Part shown: in pieces, positions 54,085 through 62,946 of the stretch
How positions within the stretch are numbered: the first letter of the stretch is position 1
Layout: every line of letters begins with the position of its first letter
Source: Geodermatophilus normandii
GTDB taxonomy: Bacteria > Actinomycetota > Actinomycetes > Mycobacteriales > Geodermatophilaceae
Assembly (NCBI RefSeq): GCF_003182485.1
Contig: NZ_QGTX01000001.1
Coordinates: 4,302,001 to 4,366,000, forward strand
DNA: 64,000 bases
Reading direction: 5' to 3'
The notes under the pieces: generated by a model
The model's input: only the letters and a program-made list of their open reading frames with translations
What the model was told of the DNA's origin: nothing
Database searches by the model: none
Translations under genes and position numbers: made by a program

Positions 54085-54921
54085 TCAGGCCGGCTCGACG
54101 CCGAAGGTCTGCGCCAGCCGCTCGATCTTGCGGGCCCGGCCAAGCCGCGGCTTGTCGCTGCCGTCGCGGATGACCTGGCCGCGGGCCTCGAAGTCGGCGA
54201 GGAAGGACCGCGCCCACGCGACGTCGGACGGCGCGGGGCTGATGACCTCGTTGATGACCGGCGCCTGGTCGGGGTCGAGGCAGAGCTTGCCGGTGAGCCC
54301 GAGGGAGACGGTGACCGCCGACTGCTCGCGCAGCACCGGGTGGCTGGTGCTCACCGTCGGGCCGTCGATCGGGCCGGGCAGGCCGCCGATCCGGCTGGCC
54401 ACGACCAGGCGCGAGCGCGGGTAGGCCATGGCCAGGTCGTCGGCACTGGTGCCGGTGTCCCGGCGGTAGTCGCCGCTGCCGAAGGCGAGCCGGAACGCGC
54501 CGCGCGCCCGGGCGACGTTGACCGCCTCCTCGATGCCGAGCGCGGACTCCACGAGCGCGAGCACCGGGGTGGCGCCGCCGAGCCGGTCGAAGGTCTCGGT
54601 CACGTGCTCGCCGGCCTCGGTCTTGGCCAGCATCACGCCGGCCAGCCCGGGCAGGCCCGCGAGCGCGGCGACGTCGTCCTCCCACCACGTCGTCGAGCGG
54701 TCGTTGATCCGCACCCAGGCGGGGCGGGCGGCGTCGCCGAGCCAGGCGACGACGCCGTCGCGGGCCTCGTCCTTGTGCGCCGGGTCGACGGCGTCCTCGA
54801 TGTCGAGGACCACCTGGTCGGCGCGCGAGGCGTACCGCTCGTCGAACAGATCCGGGCGCGCGCCGTTCACCAGCAGCCAGGAGCGCGCGTCGGCCGGCCC
54901 GACCCTCCGTCGTGTCGTCAT
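54085..54921 (-). CDS. HpcH/HpaI aldolase / citrate lyase beta-like protein (CitE family)
   Basis: A 278-aa TIM-barrel lyase of the CitE-like group. Visible motifs: SRADQVVLDIEDAVDP (near residue 34-48) with metal and CoA-site acids, AWVRINDR near 68, LALVESALGIEEAV near 121 (Glu ligand) and LAFGSGDYRRDTG near 144 (Asp ligand). CitE-like proteins cleave or hydrolyse malyl- or citramalyl-CoA. The substrate is not predicted here. The ATG at 54921 follows GAGGAT. It shares the strand with the FAD oxidoreductase downstream (88-bp gap). Confidence 0.85.
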   Translation of the reverse strand: MTTRRRVGPADARSWLLVNGARPDLFDERYASRADQVVLDIEDAVDPAHKDEARDGVVAWLGDAARPAWVRINDRSTTWWEDDVAALAGLPGLAGVMLAKTEAGEHVTETFDRLGGATPVLALVESALGIEEAVNVARARGAFRLAFGSGDYRRDTGTSADDLAMAYPRSRLVVASRIGGLPGPIDGPTVSTSHPVLREQSAVTVSLGLTGKLCLDPDQAPVINEVISPAPSDVAWARSFLADFEARGQVIRDGSDKPRLGRARKIERLAQTFGVEPA

Positions 54922-55019
54922 GACGTCATCCTCGCCCGCGTCCGGCCGCGCCCCGCGGTGCGACTCCCGGCCAGCGGCACGCTGTGAGCGAGGGCACGCC
55001 GACCACTTCGGGTGGTCGG

Positions 55020-55036
55020 CCGACCGGATCGGTCGG
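55020..55036. promoter_or_regulatory. TetR operator candidate before the MMPL pair
   Basis: CCGACCG-GAT-CGGTCGG is a 7-7 dyad 19 bp before the GTG at 55056; a second dyad GACCAC-TTCGG-GTGGTC precedes it at 55001-55017. They probably bind the TetR protein encoded immediately downstream (autoregulation). Their position also argues against the earlier in-frame GTG at 54984. Confidence 0.55.
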
Positions 55037-55055
55037 TCGGCCGTACCGTGGTGCC

Positions 55056-55655
55056 GTGGCGCGACCGTTCCGGCAGCAGATCGACGAGGGCATCCTCGAC
55101 CGCGCCGCCGCCCTGTTCGCCCGCCGCGGCTTCGCCAAGACGTCGGTGCAGGACGTCGCCGACGCCGTCGGGCTGTCCAAGGCCGGGCTGCTGCACCACT
55201 ACCCCAGCAAGGACGCCCTGCACGAGGCGGTGCTCGGTCAGGCGGAGACGCTCGGCAAGCGGGTCCTCGAGCAGGTCGAGCACCTCCCGCTGGGCGCGGC
55301 GCGCGACCGCCGGGCCGTCGAGGTCCTGGTCGACGTCGCCCTCGCCCACCCCGGCGTCGTCGCGCTCCTGCTGGCCCCGGCCACCCAGGGCGAGCCGGGT
55401 GCCGACGGGTCGCTGACCGAGGGGGCCGGCGCCCTGGCGCTGGCCGCCTTCGGCGTCGACCCGGAGAGCACCGACCCCGAGCGGTGCGTCCGGGTGGTCG
55501 GTGCCCTGGGCGCGCTCGCCGTCCTCACCCTCGCCGCCCGCCAGGCGGACCTGACCCTCGCGTGGCGGCCCTTCGTCGTCGGCACGTGCTTCGACGCGCT
55601 CGGCCACCGCCGTCCGCGCGCGACCCCTCCCGCCCCTCCCACTCGTGAGGCCTGA
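55056..55655 (+). CDS. TetR-family transcriptional regulator
   Basis: A 199-aa repressor. The N-terminal helix-turn-helix ALFARRGFAKTSVQDVAD...GLSKAGLLHHYPSKDAL lies at about 18-58; the C-terminal ligand domain is variable. The GTG at 55056 is preferred over the in-frame GTG at 54984, because the operator dyads would otherwise fall in the coding region. No good Shine-Dalgarno exists for either, so it may be leaderless. It ends seven bases before the MMPL transporter start and probably represses that operon until an inducer, possibly a lipid or drug, binds. Confidence 0.88.
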   Translation: MARPFRQQIDEGILDRAAALFARRGFAKTSVQDVADAVGLSKAGLLHHYPSKDALHEAVLGQAETLGKRVLEQVEHLPLGAARDRRAVEVLVDVALAHPGVVALLLAPATQGEPGADGSLTEGAGALALAAFGVDPESTDPERCVRVVGALGALAVLTLAARQADLTLAWRPFVVGTCFDALGHRRPRATPPAPPTREA

Positions 55656-55661
55656 TCGTCC

Positions 55662-57854
55662 ATGGCAGTCCTGTTGTCCCGTCTCGGGACGTTCTCCGCA
55701 CGGCACCGGTTCGCCGTCCTCGCCGTGTGGCTCCTCGTCCTCGTGGCCGGCGGCGCCGGCGCGGTCACGCTCTCCGGTGAGACGTCGACCAGCTTCTCCA
55801 TCCCGGGGCAGGAGTCCACGACCGCGCTGGAGCGGATCGGCGAGGAGTTCGGCGACGTCGCCGGCGGGGTGAGCGCGCGGGTCGTCGTCGCCGCTCCCGA
55901 GGGCGGCACGCTGACCACCCCGGAGAACGCCGCCGCGGTGACCGGGCTGGCCGGCACCCTGGCCGAGCTCCCCGGCGTCGTCTCGGCCACCGACCCCCTG
56001 GACCCGGCCGCGCCGTCGGTCAACCGGGACCTCACCACCGGCTACAGCACCGTCACCTACGACGCCGAGGCCGGCGGGGTGACTCCCGAGCAGCAGGACG
56101 CGCTGCTGGAGGCCGTCGACGACGCCCGCGACAGCGGGCTGACCGTCGAGGTCACCGGCCAGGCGATCGAGGAGGTGCCGGCCGTCGGCGGCCCGTCGGA
56201 GGCCATCGGCGTCGTCGTCGCCCTGGTCGTCCTGGCCGTCACCTACGGCGCCCTCGTCGTGGCCGGCATGAACCTGCTGACCGCGCTCGTGGGCGTGGGC
56301 GTCGGCGTCCTCGGCATCACCATCGCCACCGGCTTCACCGACCTGTCCTCCACCACGCCGATCCTCGCCGCGATGCTCGGCCTGGCCGTCGGCATCGACT
56401 ACACGCTGTTCATCGTCACGAGGCACCGGCAGGAGCTGGCGCGCGGCGCCGAGGTCCGCCGGTCGATCGGCCTGGCGGTCGGCACCGCCGGGTCGGCCGT
56501 GGTGACCGCCGGTCTCACCGTCGTCATCGCCCTGGCCGGCCTGTTCGTCGCCGGCATCCCGTTCCTGACCCAGATGGGCCTGGCCGCCGCGGCCACGATC
56601 GTCGTCGCCGTGCTGGTGGCGCTCACGCTGGTGCCGGCGGTGCTGTCGCTCCTCGGGCACCGGGTCCTCCCCCGCAGGCGCCGCGCCGCGGCCGTCGCCG
56701 CCCCGGCGGGGGCACCCGCGCCGGCGCGCGGCCGGGGCTTCCTCCCCGGCTGGGCGGCCACCGTCAGCCGGCACCGCGTGGTGTCCCTGCTGCTGGCGAT
56801 CGTCGCCCTGGGCGTCGTCGCGATCCCGGTCGCCTCGATGCGGACGACGCTGATCCAGACGCCCGGCGAGGGCACCACCCAGGCCCGCGCCGACGCGCTG
56901 CTGGCCGAGGGCTTCGGCGAGGGCTTCAACGGCCCGATCACCGTGCTGTTCGAGGGCGACGGGGCCGCCGAGGCCGCCGCGCGGGCCGCGGGCACCGTGA
57001 GCGGCCTCGACGACGTCGCTCTGGTGGCGCCGCCCGTCCCGGACGCCGACGGCACCGCCGCACTGCTCAACGTGATCCCGCAGTCCGGCCCGGCCACCGA
57101 GGCCACCGAGCAGCTGGTCGCCGACCTGCGCGCGCAGCTGGGCGACCTCGACGGCGTCGAGGCCTCGGTGACCGGCCAGACGGCGGTGAGCGTCGACGTC
57201 GCGCAGAGCCTGGACGCCGCGCTGCCGGTGTACCTGCTGCTCGTCGTCGGGCTGGCGCTGGTCCTGCTGGTGCTGGTCTTCCGGTCGCTGCTGGTGCCGC
57301 TGGTCGGCGTCCTCGGCTTCCTGCTGACCATCGGCGCCTCGCTCGGCGCCACGGTGGCGGTGTTCCAGTGGGGCTGGCTGGCCGACGTGGTCAACCTCGA
57401 CACGACCGGCCCGCTGCTGAGCCTCACGCCGATCCTGGTGATCGGCATCCTGTTCGGCCTGGCGATGGACTACCAGGTGTTCCTGGTGTCGCGCATGCAC
57501 GAGGCGCACACCGACGGCGCCGCGCCGCTGGACGCGATCCGCACCGGGTTCCGGCAGGCCGCACCGGTCGTCGTCGCCGCCGCGCTGATCATGTTCTCGG
57601 TGTTCGCCGGGTTCGTGCCGGCCGGTGAGCCGACGATCAAGTCGATCGCCTTCGCGCTGGCGATCGGCATCCTGTTCGACGCCTTCGTCGTCCGGATGGT
57701 GCTGGTGCCCGCGGCGCTGGCGCTGCTCGGCGAGCGGGCCTGGTGGCTGCCGCGCTGGCTGCGCTGGCTCCCGGCGGTCGACGTCGAGGGCGCGGCGCTG
57801 GAGAAGGACCACGGTGCCGTCCGCGAGCCGGAGCTGGTCGGCGACCCGCGCTGA
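55662..57854 (+). CDS. MMPL-family RND-type transporter
   Basis: A 730-aa membrane exporter. It has the duplicated layout of the family: one membrane helix (residues 16-38), an external domain, five helices (about 185-345) with AMLGLAVGIDYTLFIVTRHR near 238-257, a second external domain, and a final block of helices (about 520-700) with ILFGLAMDYQVFLVSRMHEA. Conserved Asp-Tyr pairs in both GIDY and AMDY are the proton-relay residues. The ATG at 55662 follows the TetR stop at seven bases. Cargo is probably a lipid or toxic compound. Confidence 0.93.
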   Translation: MAVLLSRLGTFSARHRFAVLAVWLLVLVAGGAGAVTLSGETSTSFSIPGQESTTALERIGEEFGDVAGGVSARVVVAAPEGGTLTTPENAAAVTGLAGTLAELPGVVSATDPLDPAAPSVNRDLTTGYSTVTYDAEAGGVTPEQQDALLEAVDDARDSGLTVEVTGQAIEEVPAVGGPSEAIGVVVALVVLAVTYGALVVAGMNLLTALVGVGVGVLGITIATGFTDLSSTTPILAAMLGLAVGIDYTLFIVTRHRQELARGAEVRRSIGLAVGTAGSAVVTAGLTVVIALAGLFVAGIPFLTQMGLAAAATIVVAVLVALTLVPAVLSLLGHRVLPRRRRAAAVAAPAGAPAPARGRGFLPGWAATVSRHRVVSLLLAIVALGVVAIPVASMRTTLIQTPGEGTTQARADALLAEGFGEGFNGPITVLFEGDGAAEAAARAAGTVSGLDDVALVAPPVPDADGTAALLNVIPQSGPATEATEQLVADLRAQLGDLDGVEASVTGQTAVSVDVAQSLDAALPVYLLLVVGLALVLLVLVFRSLLVPLVGVLGFLLTIGASLGATVAVFQWGWLADVVNLDTTGPLLSLTPILVIGILFGLAMDYQVFLVSRMHEAHTDGAAPLDAIRTGFRQAAPVVVAAALIMFSVFAGFVPAGEPTIKSIAFALAIGILFDAFVVRMVLVPAALALLGERAWWLPRWLRWLPAVDVEGAALEKDHGAVREPELVGDPR

Positions 57855-57870
57855 CCTCCGCACCCCACCC

Positions 57871-57900
57871 GGCCCGCCTCCCCTCCCGGGGAGGCGGGCC
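57871..57900 (+). terminator. Rho-independent-like terminator after the MMPL gene
   Basis: Perfect 13-base GC arms (57871-57883, 57888-57900) with a TCCC loop stand 17 bases after the MMPL stop, between convergent genes. No U tract follows. Confidence 0.7.
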
Positions 57901-57932
57901 GTGGTGTGTCCGGGGTCCTCAGCCGGCGGGCG

Positions 57933-58511
57933 TCACCAGAGCCGGCCCCTCCTGAGCTGCTCCAGGCAGGGCGTGCTCGCGTGCAGGACGTCGAAGGCGG
58001 TCGCGCCGGCCGGCACCTGCTCCGGCTCGGAGGTCCAGAGCGTGAAGCGCGCGAGCTCCCACCGCGCGGGGTCGACGGCCACGGCACGGCTGTGCCAGCC
58101 GTCGCCGGCGGGGGCGGGCGCCCGCAGCTCCTCGGCCACCGCCTCCCCCGGCGGGACGTCGTCGGGCAGCGCGACCAGCTCGCGGGTGGCGAACCCCGGG
58201 GCGCCGGCCGCCGGGCCGCGCTCGAACGCCGCACCGATCCAGTGCCGGACCGGCGGGCGGCCGAAGTCCGCGGTGATGGCGCGGAACGGGCCGTAGAGGA
58301 AGGCGTCGAGCCCGGCGGGGTCGCGCCACAGGTAGAAGGGCGCGTAGGCGTTGACCGGCGACCCGTACCTGCCCCTCCGGCGCACGGCGTAGGCCTTGAG
58401 CCCCAGGTGCGGGAAGTCGTCGGTGGCCGCGCCCCGGGTGGCGACCCGGTGCTCGATCACCCCCATGTCGTAGTCGGCCGGCAGGGTGATCTCGTACTGC
58501 ACCACGTGCAC
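57933..58511 (-). CDS. DUF4865-family protein
   Basis: A 192-aa protein of the DUF4865 family, an EthD-like ferredoxin-fold group of unknown function. It starts VQYEITLPADYDMGVIEHRV, followed by GLKAYAVRRRGRYGSPVNAY and WRDPAGLDAFLYG near 65-77, which are typical. The GTG at 58511 has GGAG upstream. It follows the TetR gene after 23 bp on the same strand, a common pairing, and is presumably repressed by it. No catalytic residues can be named; similar proteins are often annotated as monooxygenase-like. Confidence 0.75.
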   Translation of the reverse strand: MHVVQYEITLPADYDMGVIEHRVATRGAATDDFPHLGLKAYAVRRRGRYGSPVNAYAPFYLWRDPAGLDAFLYGPFRAITADFGRPPVRHWIGAAFERGPAAGAPGFATRELVALPDDVPPGEAVAEELRAPAPAGDGWHSRAVAVDPARWELARFTLWTSEPEQVPAGATAFDVLHASTPCLEQLRRGRLW

Positions 58512-58534
58512 GTCGTCTCCGTCCTCGGGTGGGC

Positions 58535-59098
58535 TCAGCGGGCCAGGGCGGCGAGCAGCGCGACGGCGCCCTCGGTCGCCTCCGCGAACGGCTCGGGGCG
58601 CCCGGCGGAGCGGGCCAGGACGTAGCCGCCCTGGACGGTCGCGACGAGGGCGGCCGCCACGGCCGCCGGGTCGACGTCGGCCCGCAGCTCCCCCGCCTGC
58701 TGCCCCTCCGCCACGACCTCGGCCAGGCGGCCGCGCAGCCAGGTGAAGGTCGTCTCCAGCGGCGCGCGCAGCTCCGGGTCGGCGACCAGGTCGGGGTCCT
58801 GGGCGTGCCGGCCGACCGGGCAGCCGCGCAGCACCTGCCGCTCGCGGCGCAGGTAGCCGGTGAGCCGGTCGAGTGCCGTTCCCCCGCCGCCCAGCAGCAC
58901 CTCGGCGCCGGCGCGCTCCCGGTCGGCCGTGCGCTGCAGCGCGGTGCGCGCGAGGTCGGCCTTGCCGGTGAAGTGGTGGTACATGCTGCCCTGGCCGGCG
59001 CCGGCGCGGTCCTGGATGGCCCGGGGGCTCGTGCCGACGTAGCCCCGCTCCCACAGCAGGTCCTGCGCGGCCTCGACCAGTCGCTCCCGGGCGTTCAC
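58535..59098 (-). CDS. TetR-family transcriptional regulator
   Basis: A 187-aa repressor. The N-terminal helix-turn-helix AAQDLLWERGYVGTSPRAIQ...GAGQGSMYHHFTGKADL lies at about 9-45. The C-terminal domain (TetR_C_6-like, with LRGCPVGRHAQ) is typical of regulators of quinone or electrophile responses. The GTG at 59098 diverges from the phzF-like gene and a dyad lies between them at 59104. It probably represses itself with DUF4865 and the divergent gene. Ligand unknown. Confidence 0.9.
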   Translation of the reverse strand: MNARERLVEAAQDLLWERGYVGTSPRAIQDRAGAGQGSMYHHFTGKADLARTALQRTADRERAGAEVLLGGGGTALDRLTGYLRRERQVLRGCPVGRHAQDPDLVADPELRAPLETTFTWLRGRLAEVVAEGQQAGELRADVDPAAVAAALVATVQGGYVLARSAGRPEPFAEATEGAVALLAALAR

Positions 59099-59103
59099 CC
59101 CTG

Positions 59104-59122
59104 CTACTGTACACACCAGTAG
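59104..59122. promoter_or_regulatory. TetR operator candidate between tetR and the phzF-like gene
   Basis: CTACTG-TACACAC-CAGTAG is an AT-rich dyad in the 49-bp divergent gap, adjacent to the tetR start and 26 bp before the PhzF-like ATG. Its place is right for autoregulation and for control of both genes. Confidence 0.65.
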
Positions 59123-59147
59123 GTACAAAGCAGTGACAGGAGGCCCG

Positions 59148-59993
59148 ATGCCCGCTCCCGAGGTCCTGCGGTACGTCGCGTTCAGCGACGACCCGTCCGG
59201 TGGGAACCCGGCCGGCGTCGTCCTGGACGCCACCGGCCTGACCGACGACGAGATGCTGGCCATCGCCGCCGACGTCGGGTTCTCCGAGACGGCGTTCCTC
59301 CTCCCCCGCCCCGACGGGCTGGACGCGCGCTACTTCAGCCCGCTGGCCGAGGTCAGCTTCTGCGGCCACGCGACGATCGCCACCGCCGTCGCCGCCGCCG
59401 AGCGCGGCGGCGCCGGCACCCTGCACCTGCGCACCCGGGCCGGCGACGTGCCGGTGCGCACCGAGAGGTCCGCCGACGGCGCCTGGACGGCGACCCTCAC
59501 CAGCGTGCCGCCGCGCACCGTGCCGCTGGACGACGGCGACCTGCGCGACCTGCTGGCACTGCTGCGGCTGTCGGCCGACGACCTCGACCCCGCGCTGCCG
59601 CCCCGCGTCGCCTACGCGGGCGCCTGGCACCCGGTGCTGGCGCTGGCCTCCCGGGAGCGGCTCGCCGTCCTCGACTACGACGTGGCCGGCCTCGGGCGCC
59701 TGATGGCCGACCGCGACTGGACGACGGTCGCGCTCGTGTGGCGCCAGGACGCGGCCACCTTCTCCGCCCGCAACCCGTTCCCGCCCGGCGGCGTGGTGGA
59801 GGACCCGGCCACCGGTGCCGCGGCCGCCGCGCTCGGCGGCTACCTGCGCGAGGGCGGGCACGTCGCGGTGCCGGCCCGGCTCACCGTCCTGCAGGGCGCG
59901 GACATGGGCCGGCCGAGCACGCTGACGGTCTCCGTCCCGGCCGGGACCGGCGGCATCGAGGTCAGCGGCACCGCCGTCGTCATCCCGGGCTGA
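59148..59993 (+). CDS. PhzF-family isomerase
   Basis: A 281-aa protein of the PhzF (diaminopimelate-epimerase fold) family. The N-terminal VLRYVAFSDDPSGGNPAGVV, the acid/base Glu in VGFSETAFLLP (near residue 49), the FSPLAEVSFCGHATIATAVA segment (in two parts) and EDPATGAAAAALGGYL near 225 are diagnostic. The family includes phenazine isomerase, but most members have no known substrate; no other phz gene is near. The ATG at 59148 has CAGGAGG upstream, better than the GTG at 59133. Confidence 0.9.
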   Translation: MPAPEVLRYVAFSDDPSGGNPAGVVLDATGLTDDEMLAIAADVGFSETAFLLPRPDGLDARYFSPLAEVSFCGHATIATAVAAAERGGAGTLHLRTRAGDVPVRTERSADGAWTATLTSVPPRTVPLDDGDLRDLLALLRLSADDLDPALPPRVAYAGAWHPVLALASRERLAVLDYDVAGLGRLMADRDWTTVALVWRQDAATFSARNPFPPGGVVEDPATGAAAAALGGYLREGGHVAVPARLTVLQGADMGRPSTLTVSVPAGTGGIEVSGTAVVIPG

Positions 59994-60169
59994 CCACCGA
60001 CCCCCCGGTGGTACGGGAGGACACCCGCTCCGGGCGGGCGGGGGCGGCCCCGCCGCCCCCGTTCTGGAGCGACGGGGCCTGACCGCCGGGGTCTCCCGGG
60101 AGACGCCGGCGGCTGCCCAGGAGTGTCGCTGCGCGTCCGGTCCCGGGCGACCGGACGCCGGCGCAGGGC

Positions 60170-60500
60170 ACGGCTGCGCGGCACGACGACGGGCAGCTCC
60201 CCGGTGCGCACCGGGTCGTCGGCGGTGTCGGGGACCTCCCGGGTGGCGTGGGCCGACGCCCGGGCCGGCAGCTGGAACGCCTGGCCGGGGCGCAGCTCGT
60301 GGCGCTCGACGAGCACGCCCTTCGCCTGGTCGACCACCGCCCGGCTCGCCAGCGCGGCCTGCAGGCCGTGGGCCATCCCGCGGGCAGCCCGGCAGGCGTG
60401 CAGGTCGCCGACCGCGACCTCACCTCCGCGGTCAGGCCGGCCACGGTCTGCCGCAGGCGCTCCGTCGACAGGTCCCGCAGGGACGGCCGGCCCCGTCGCC
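60170..60500 (-). pseudogene. Frameshifted ANTAR-domain regulator remnant
   Basis: The 661-bp gap between the PhzF and kinase genes holds no intact gene. On the minus strand one frame reads SLRDLSTERLRQTVAGLTAE (about 60480-60422). The next frame continues DLHACRAARGMAHGLQAALA and then SRAVVDQAKGVLVERHELRP, a clear ANTAR core. The end (AFQLPARASAHATREVPDTA) has a Pro where the family has Leu. A frameshift near 60420 separates the parts, so the antiterminator is probably dead. The remaining DNA (60000-60170, 60500-60650) shows nothing further. Confidence 0.5.
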
Positions 60501-60654
60501 TCCGGCGCTCGTCCGCGGCCCACGCGGGTCGACCGCCCACCGGGCCGCACCGCGGCCCTGCGCGTAGCGTTCCCGGCAGGCGGCCCCCACGGGCCCCGGG
60601 CGAGGACACGAGGGCCCGAGTCGAACACCCGGTTCGGACCGTGGAAGTCGGCCG

Positions 60655-61167
60655 ATGACCGCGTCGCCGTGGGCCCACCGGGCACCGCCGGTCAGGGACA
60701 CGCGGTCCGGCCTCGTGGGGCGGTGGAGCCCGGGGACGCTGGCGGAGCTGACCCTGTCCCGGCACGCGCTCGGCGTCGCCCTGCGCGGCGGCGCCCGGCC
60801 GGCCACCGCCGCCGAGGGTGCGGTGCAGCGGCTGCTGCTGGCCTTCGAGGAACTGACGTCGAACGCGCTGCGGCACGGCCGTCTCCCCGTGGAGGTCACG
60901 GTCACCCGGACGGGGCGGTCCTGGCTGCTCGAGGTCAGCGACGCCGCCGGCGACCACGCGCCGACGCCGGCGGCCGACCGCGACCCCGCCCTCGGCGGCC
61001 TGGGCCTGCCCCTCGTCGCCAGGATCTCCGCCGCCCACGGCTGGACCGTGGTCGGGGGCCGCAAGGTGGTGTGGGCCAGTCTGGACCTCACCCGCCCCGA
61101 GGCCTCGGACGCACCGCGGGACCCGCGGCCGCAGGGCAGGAGCGACCGGCGCCGGCCGGCACGCTAG
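60655..61167 (+). CDS. Anti-sigma factor kinase-like ATP-binding protein (RsbW/HATPase_c)
   Basis: A 170-aa single-domain GHKL ATPase. The N box LAFEELTSNALRHGRLPVEV (near residues 62-81) and the G1-like GLGLPLVARISAAHGWTV near 121-138 are present; a transmitter or receiver domain is not. Such proteins bind and phosphorylate anti-sigma antagonists or sigma factors in partner-switch circuits of actinomycetes. The ATG at 60655 has only a weak binding site. Its stop overlaps the stop of the convergent PLP enzyme by two bases. Its partner is unknown; the PP2C phosphatase at 43300 is a possible counterpart. Confidence 0.85.
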   Translation: MTASPWAHRAPPVRDTRSGLVGRWSPGTLAELTLSRHALGVALRGGARPATAAEGAVQRLLLAFEELTSNALRHGRLPVEVTVTRTGRSWLLEVSDAAGDHAPTPAADRDPALGGLGLPLVARISAAHGWTVVGGRKVVWASLDLTRPEASDAPRDPRPQGRSDRRRPAR

Positions 61168-62288
61168 CCCTGCACAGCACCGTCCAGCGCGGCGGCGAGG
61201 TCGGCCCAGAGGTCCTCGACGTGCTCGCAGCCGACGCTGAGCCGGACCAGGCCCGCCGGGACGTGCTCCTGGCCGGGGAGCTTCGCCCGCCGCTCGATGG
61301 TCGACTCGACTCCCCCGACGCTGGTCGCCGAGGCGATGACCCGGACGCCCGCGCACACGGCGTCGGCGGTGTCGGCGTCCCCGACCTCGAAGGCCAGCAC
61401 GGTCCCCGGCCCGCGCATCTGCCGGGCGGCGACGGCGGAGTGCGGATCGCCGGGCAGCCCCGGGTAGCGCACCCGGCCGACCGCGGGGTGCGCCTCCAGC
61501 CGGCGGGCGAGCTCGCCGGCCGACCCCTGGGCCTGGCGCAGCCGCACGGCGAGGGTGCGGGCGCCGCGCAGGGCCAGGTAGGCCTCGAGCGCGCCGGGCG
61601 TGGCACCGGCGACCTCCCGGCGGCGGACCACCCGCTCGCGGTCCTCCTCGCGACTGCACACCACGACGCCGAGGAGCAGGTCGGAGTGCCCGCCGATGGA
61701 CTTGGTCGCGCTGTGCACGACGAAGTCCGCGCCGAGGGCCAGCGGGTTCTGCAGCAGCGGGGTGGCGAAGGTGTTGTCCACCGCGACCAGCGCACCGGCT
61801 GCGGCGGCGATCCCCGCGATGTCGACGACGTCGAGCAGCGGGTTGCTCGGGGTCTCCAGCCACACCAGGTCGGCGTCGCGGACGGCGGCGGCGAGCCCGT
61901 CGGCGTCCGCCACGTCGACGGTGCGCACCGTCCAGCGGCCGCCGGCTGCCGCACCGTCCGCGAGCAGGGCCCGCAGGCCGGGATAGCTGTCCCGGGGGAC
62001 GACCACGCGAGCACCGACGGGCAGCAGCTCGAGGACCGCGGCGATGGCGGCCATGCCCGAGGAGAAGCACACCGCCGGGCCGCCCTCCAGGTCGCCGATC
62101 AGCTCCTCGAGCGACTCCCACCCGGGTGTGCCGTCGTCGCGGGAGTACTCCCGTCCCCCCGTCCCGCCGCCGGCGGCCCGGAAGGTCGACGCCGGGACGA
62201 TCGGGACGTTCAGCGGCTGACCCGGGCCCGCGGGACGGCCCAGCACCGCCAGCCGTGTCTCCACCCGCAGCCCCGTCGTGTCCCGCAC
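61164..62288 (-). CDS. Cys/Met-metabolism PLP-dependent enzyme (cystathionine gamma-synthase/lyase family)
   Basis: A 374-aa fold-type I PLP enzyme. It has REYSRDDGTPGWESLEELI (near 46-64), CFSSGMAAIAAVLEL (near 74), LVWLETPSNPLLDVVDI (near 144), VDNTFATPLLQNPLALGAD near 173 and the PLP-lysine in VVHSATKSIGGHSD near 197. The sequence fits cystathionine gamma-synthase or lyase, with O-acetylhomoserine or methionine lyases as alternatives. The GTG at 62288 follows GAGGGGG. It diverges from an XRE-cupin regulator across 67 bp, which may control it. Confidence 0.9.
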   Translation of the reverse strand: MRDTTGLRVETRLAVLGRPAGPGQPLNVPIVPASTFRAAGGGTGGREYSRDDGTPGWESLEELIGDLEGGPAVCFSSGMAAIAAVLELLPVGARVVVPRDSYPGLRALLADGAAAGGRWTVRTVDVADADGLAAAVRDADLVWLETPSNPLLDVVDIAGIAAAAGALVAVDNTFATPLLQNPLALGADFVVHSATKSIGGHSDLLLGVVVCSREEDRERVVRRREVAGATPGALEAYLALRGARTLAVRLRQAQGSAGELARRLEAHPAVGRVRYPGLPGDPHSAVAARQMRGPGTVLAFEVGDADTADAVCAGVRVIASATSVGGVESTIERRAKLPGQEHVPAGLVRLSVGCEHVEDLWADLAAALDGAVQG

Positions 62289-62355
62289 GGCGACCCCCTC
62301 ACTCCTCGATGCAGTATGTTGCACTTCGGAGAGCAGCGTACGGGAGAGGAGCGGG

Positions 62356-62946
62356 ATGACGCAGGCCCCCGCGGTCAACGAGCTGATCGGCGCACGCGTC
62401 CGGCAGCACCGGACCGCCCGCGGCTGGACCCTCGACGAGCTGGCCGACCGCTCCGGGGTCAGCCGCCGCATGGTGATCACCATCGAGCACGGCGAGGGCA
62501 ACCCGAGCATCGCCACCCTGCTGCGGATCAGCGACGCCCTCGGCGTCGGGCTGCCGGTCCTGGTCGACGTCGAGCGTCCGCGTGCGGTGACCGTGACGGC
62601 GGCCGGGCGGGCGCCGGTGCTGTGGCGGGGTCCGGGCGGCGGTCAGGCACTGCTGGTCGCCGGCACCGAGCCGCCCGACGTCGTCGAGCTGTGGGACTGG
62701 ACGCTGCAGCCCGGGGAGGCGCACACCAGCGAGGCGCACAGCGCCGGCACCCGCGAGCTGCTGCTGGTCCTGGCGGGCGTCGTGGACCTCCGCGTCGGCG
62801 ACCGGACCGACCGACTGCAGACCGGCGACTCGGCGGCCTTCGCCGGCGACGTCGCGCACGGCTACGCCACCCCGGCCGAGGCGGCCGCGTCCGCCCGCTT
62901 CGCGCTCACCGTGTTCCAGCCCCACGTCACCGGAGGCCGACCGTGA
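62356..62946 (+). CDS. XRE-family regulator with C-terminal cupin sensor
   Basis: A 196-aa regulator. The XRE helix-turn-helix at about 10-65 (RQHRTARGWTLDELADRSGV, MVITIEHGEGNPSIATLLRI) is followed by a cupin domain from about 100 (LQPGEAHTSEAHSAGTRELLL). Such proteins regulate amino-acid or sulphur metabolism. The ATG at 62356 has GGAGAGGAG upstream. It diverges from the PLP enzyme; a TGCA-containing sequence (GCAGTATGTTGC) lies between them and may be its site. The stop overlaps the next gene as GTGA, so they are co-translated. Confidence 0.9.
   Translation: MTQAPAVNELIGARVRQHRTARGWTLDELADRSGVSRRMVITIEHGEGNPSIATLLRISDALGVGLPVLVDVERPRAVTVTAAGRAPVLWRGPGGGQALLVAGTEPPDVVELWDWTLQPGEAHTSEAHSAGTRELLLVLAGVVDLRVGDRTDRLQTGDSAAFAGDVAHGYATPAEAAASARFALTVFQPHVTGGRP

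Noticed and set aside
59148-59993. Phenazine biosynthesis gene
   Set aside because: PhzF-family proteins are widespread and no other phz gene is in the window.
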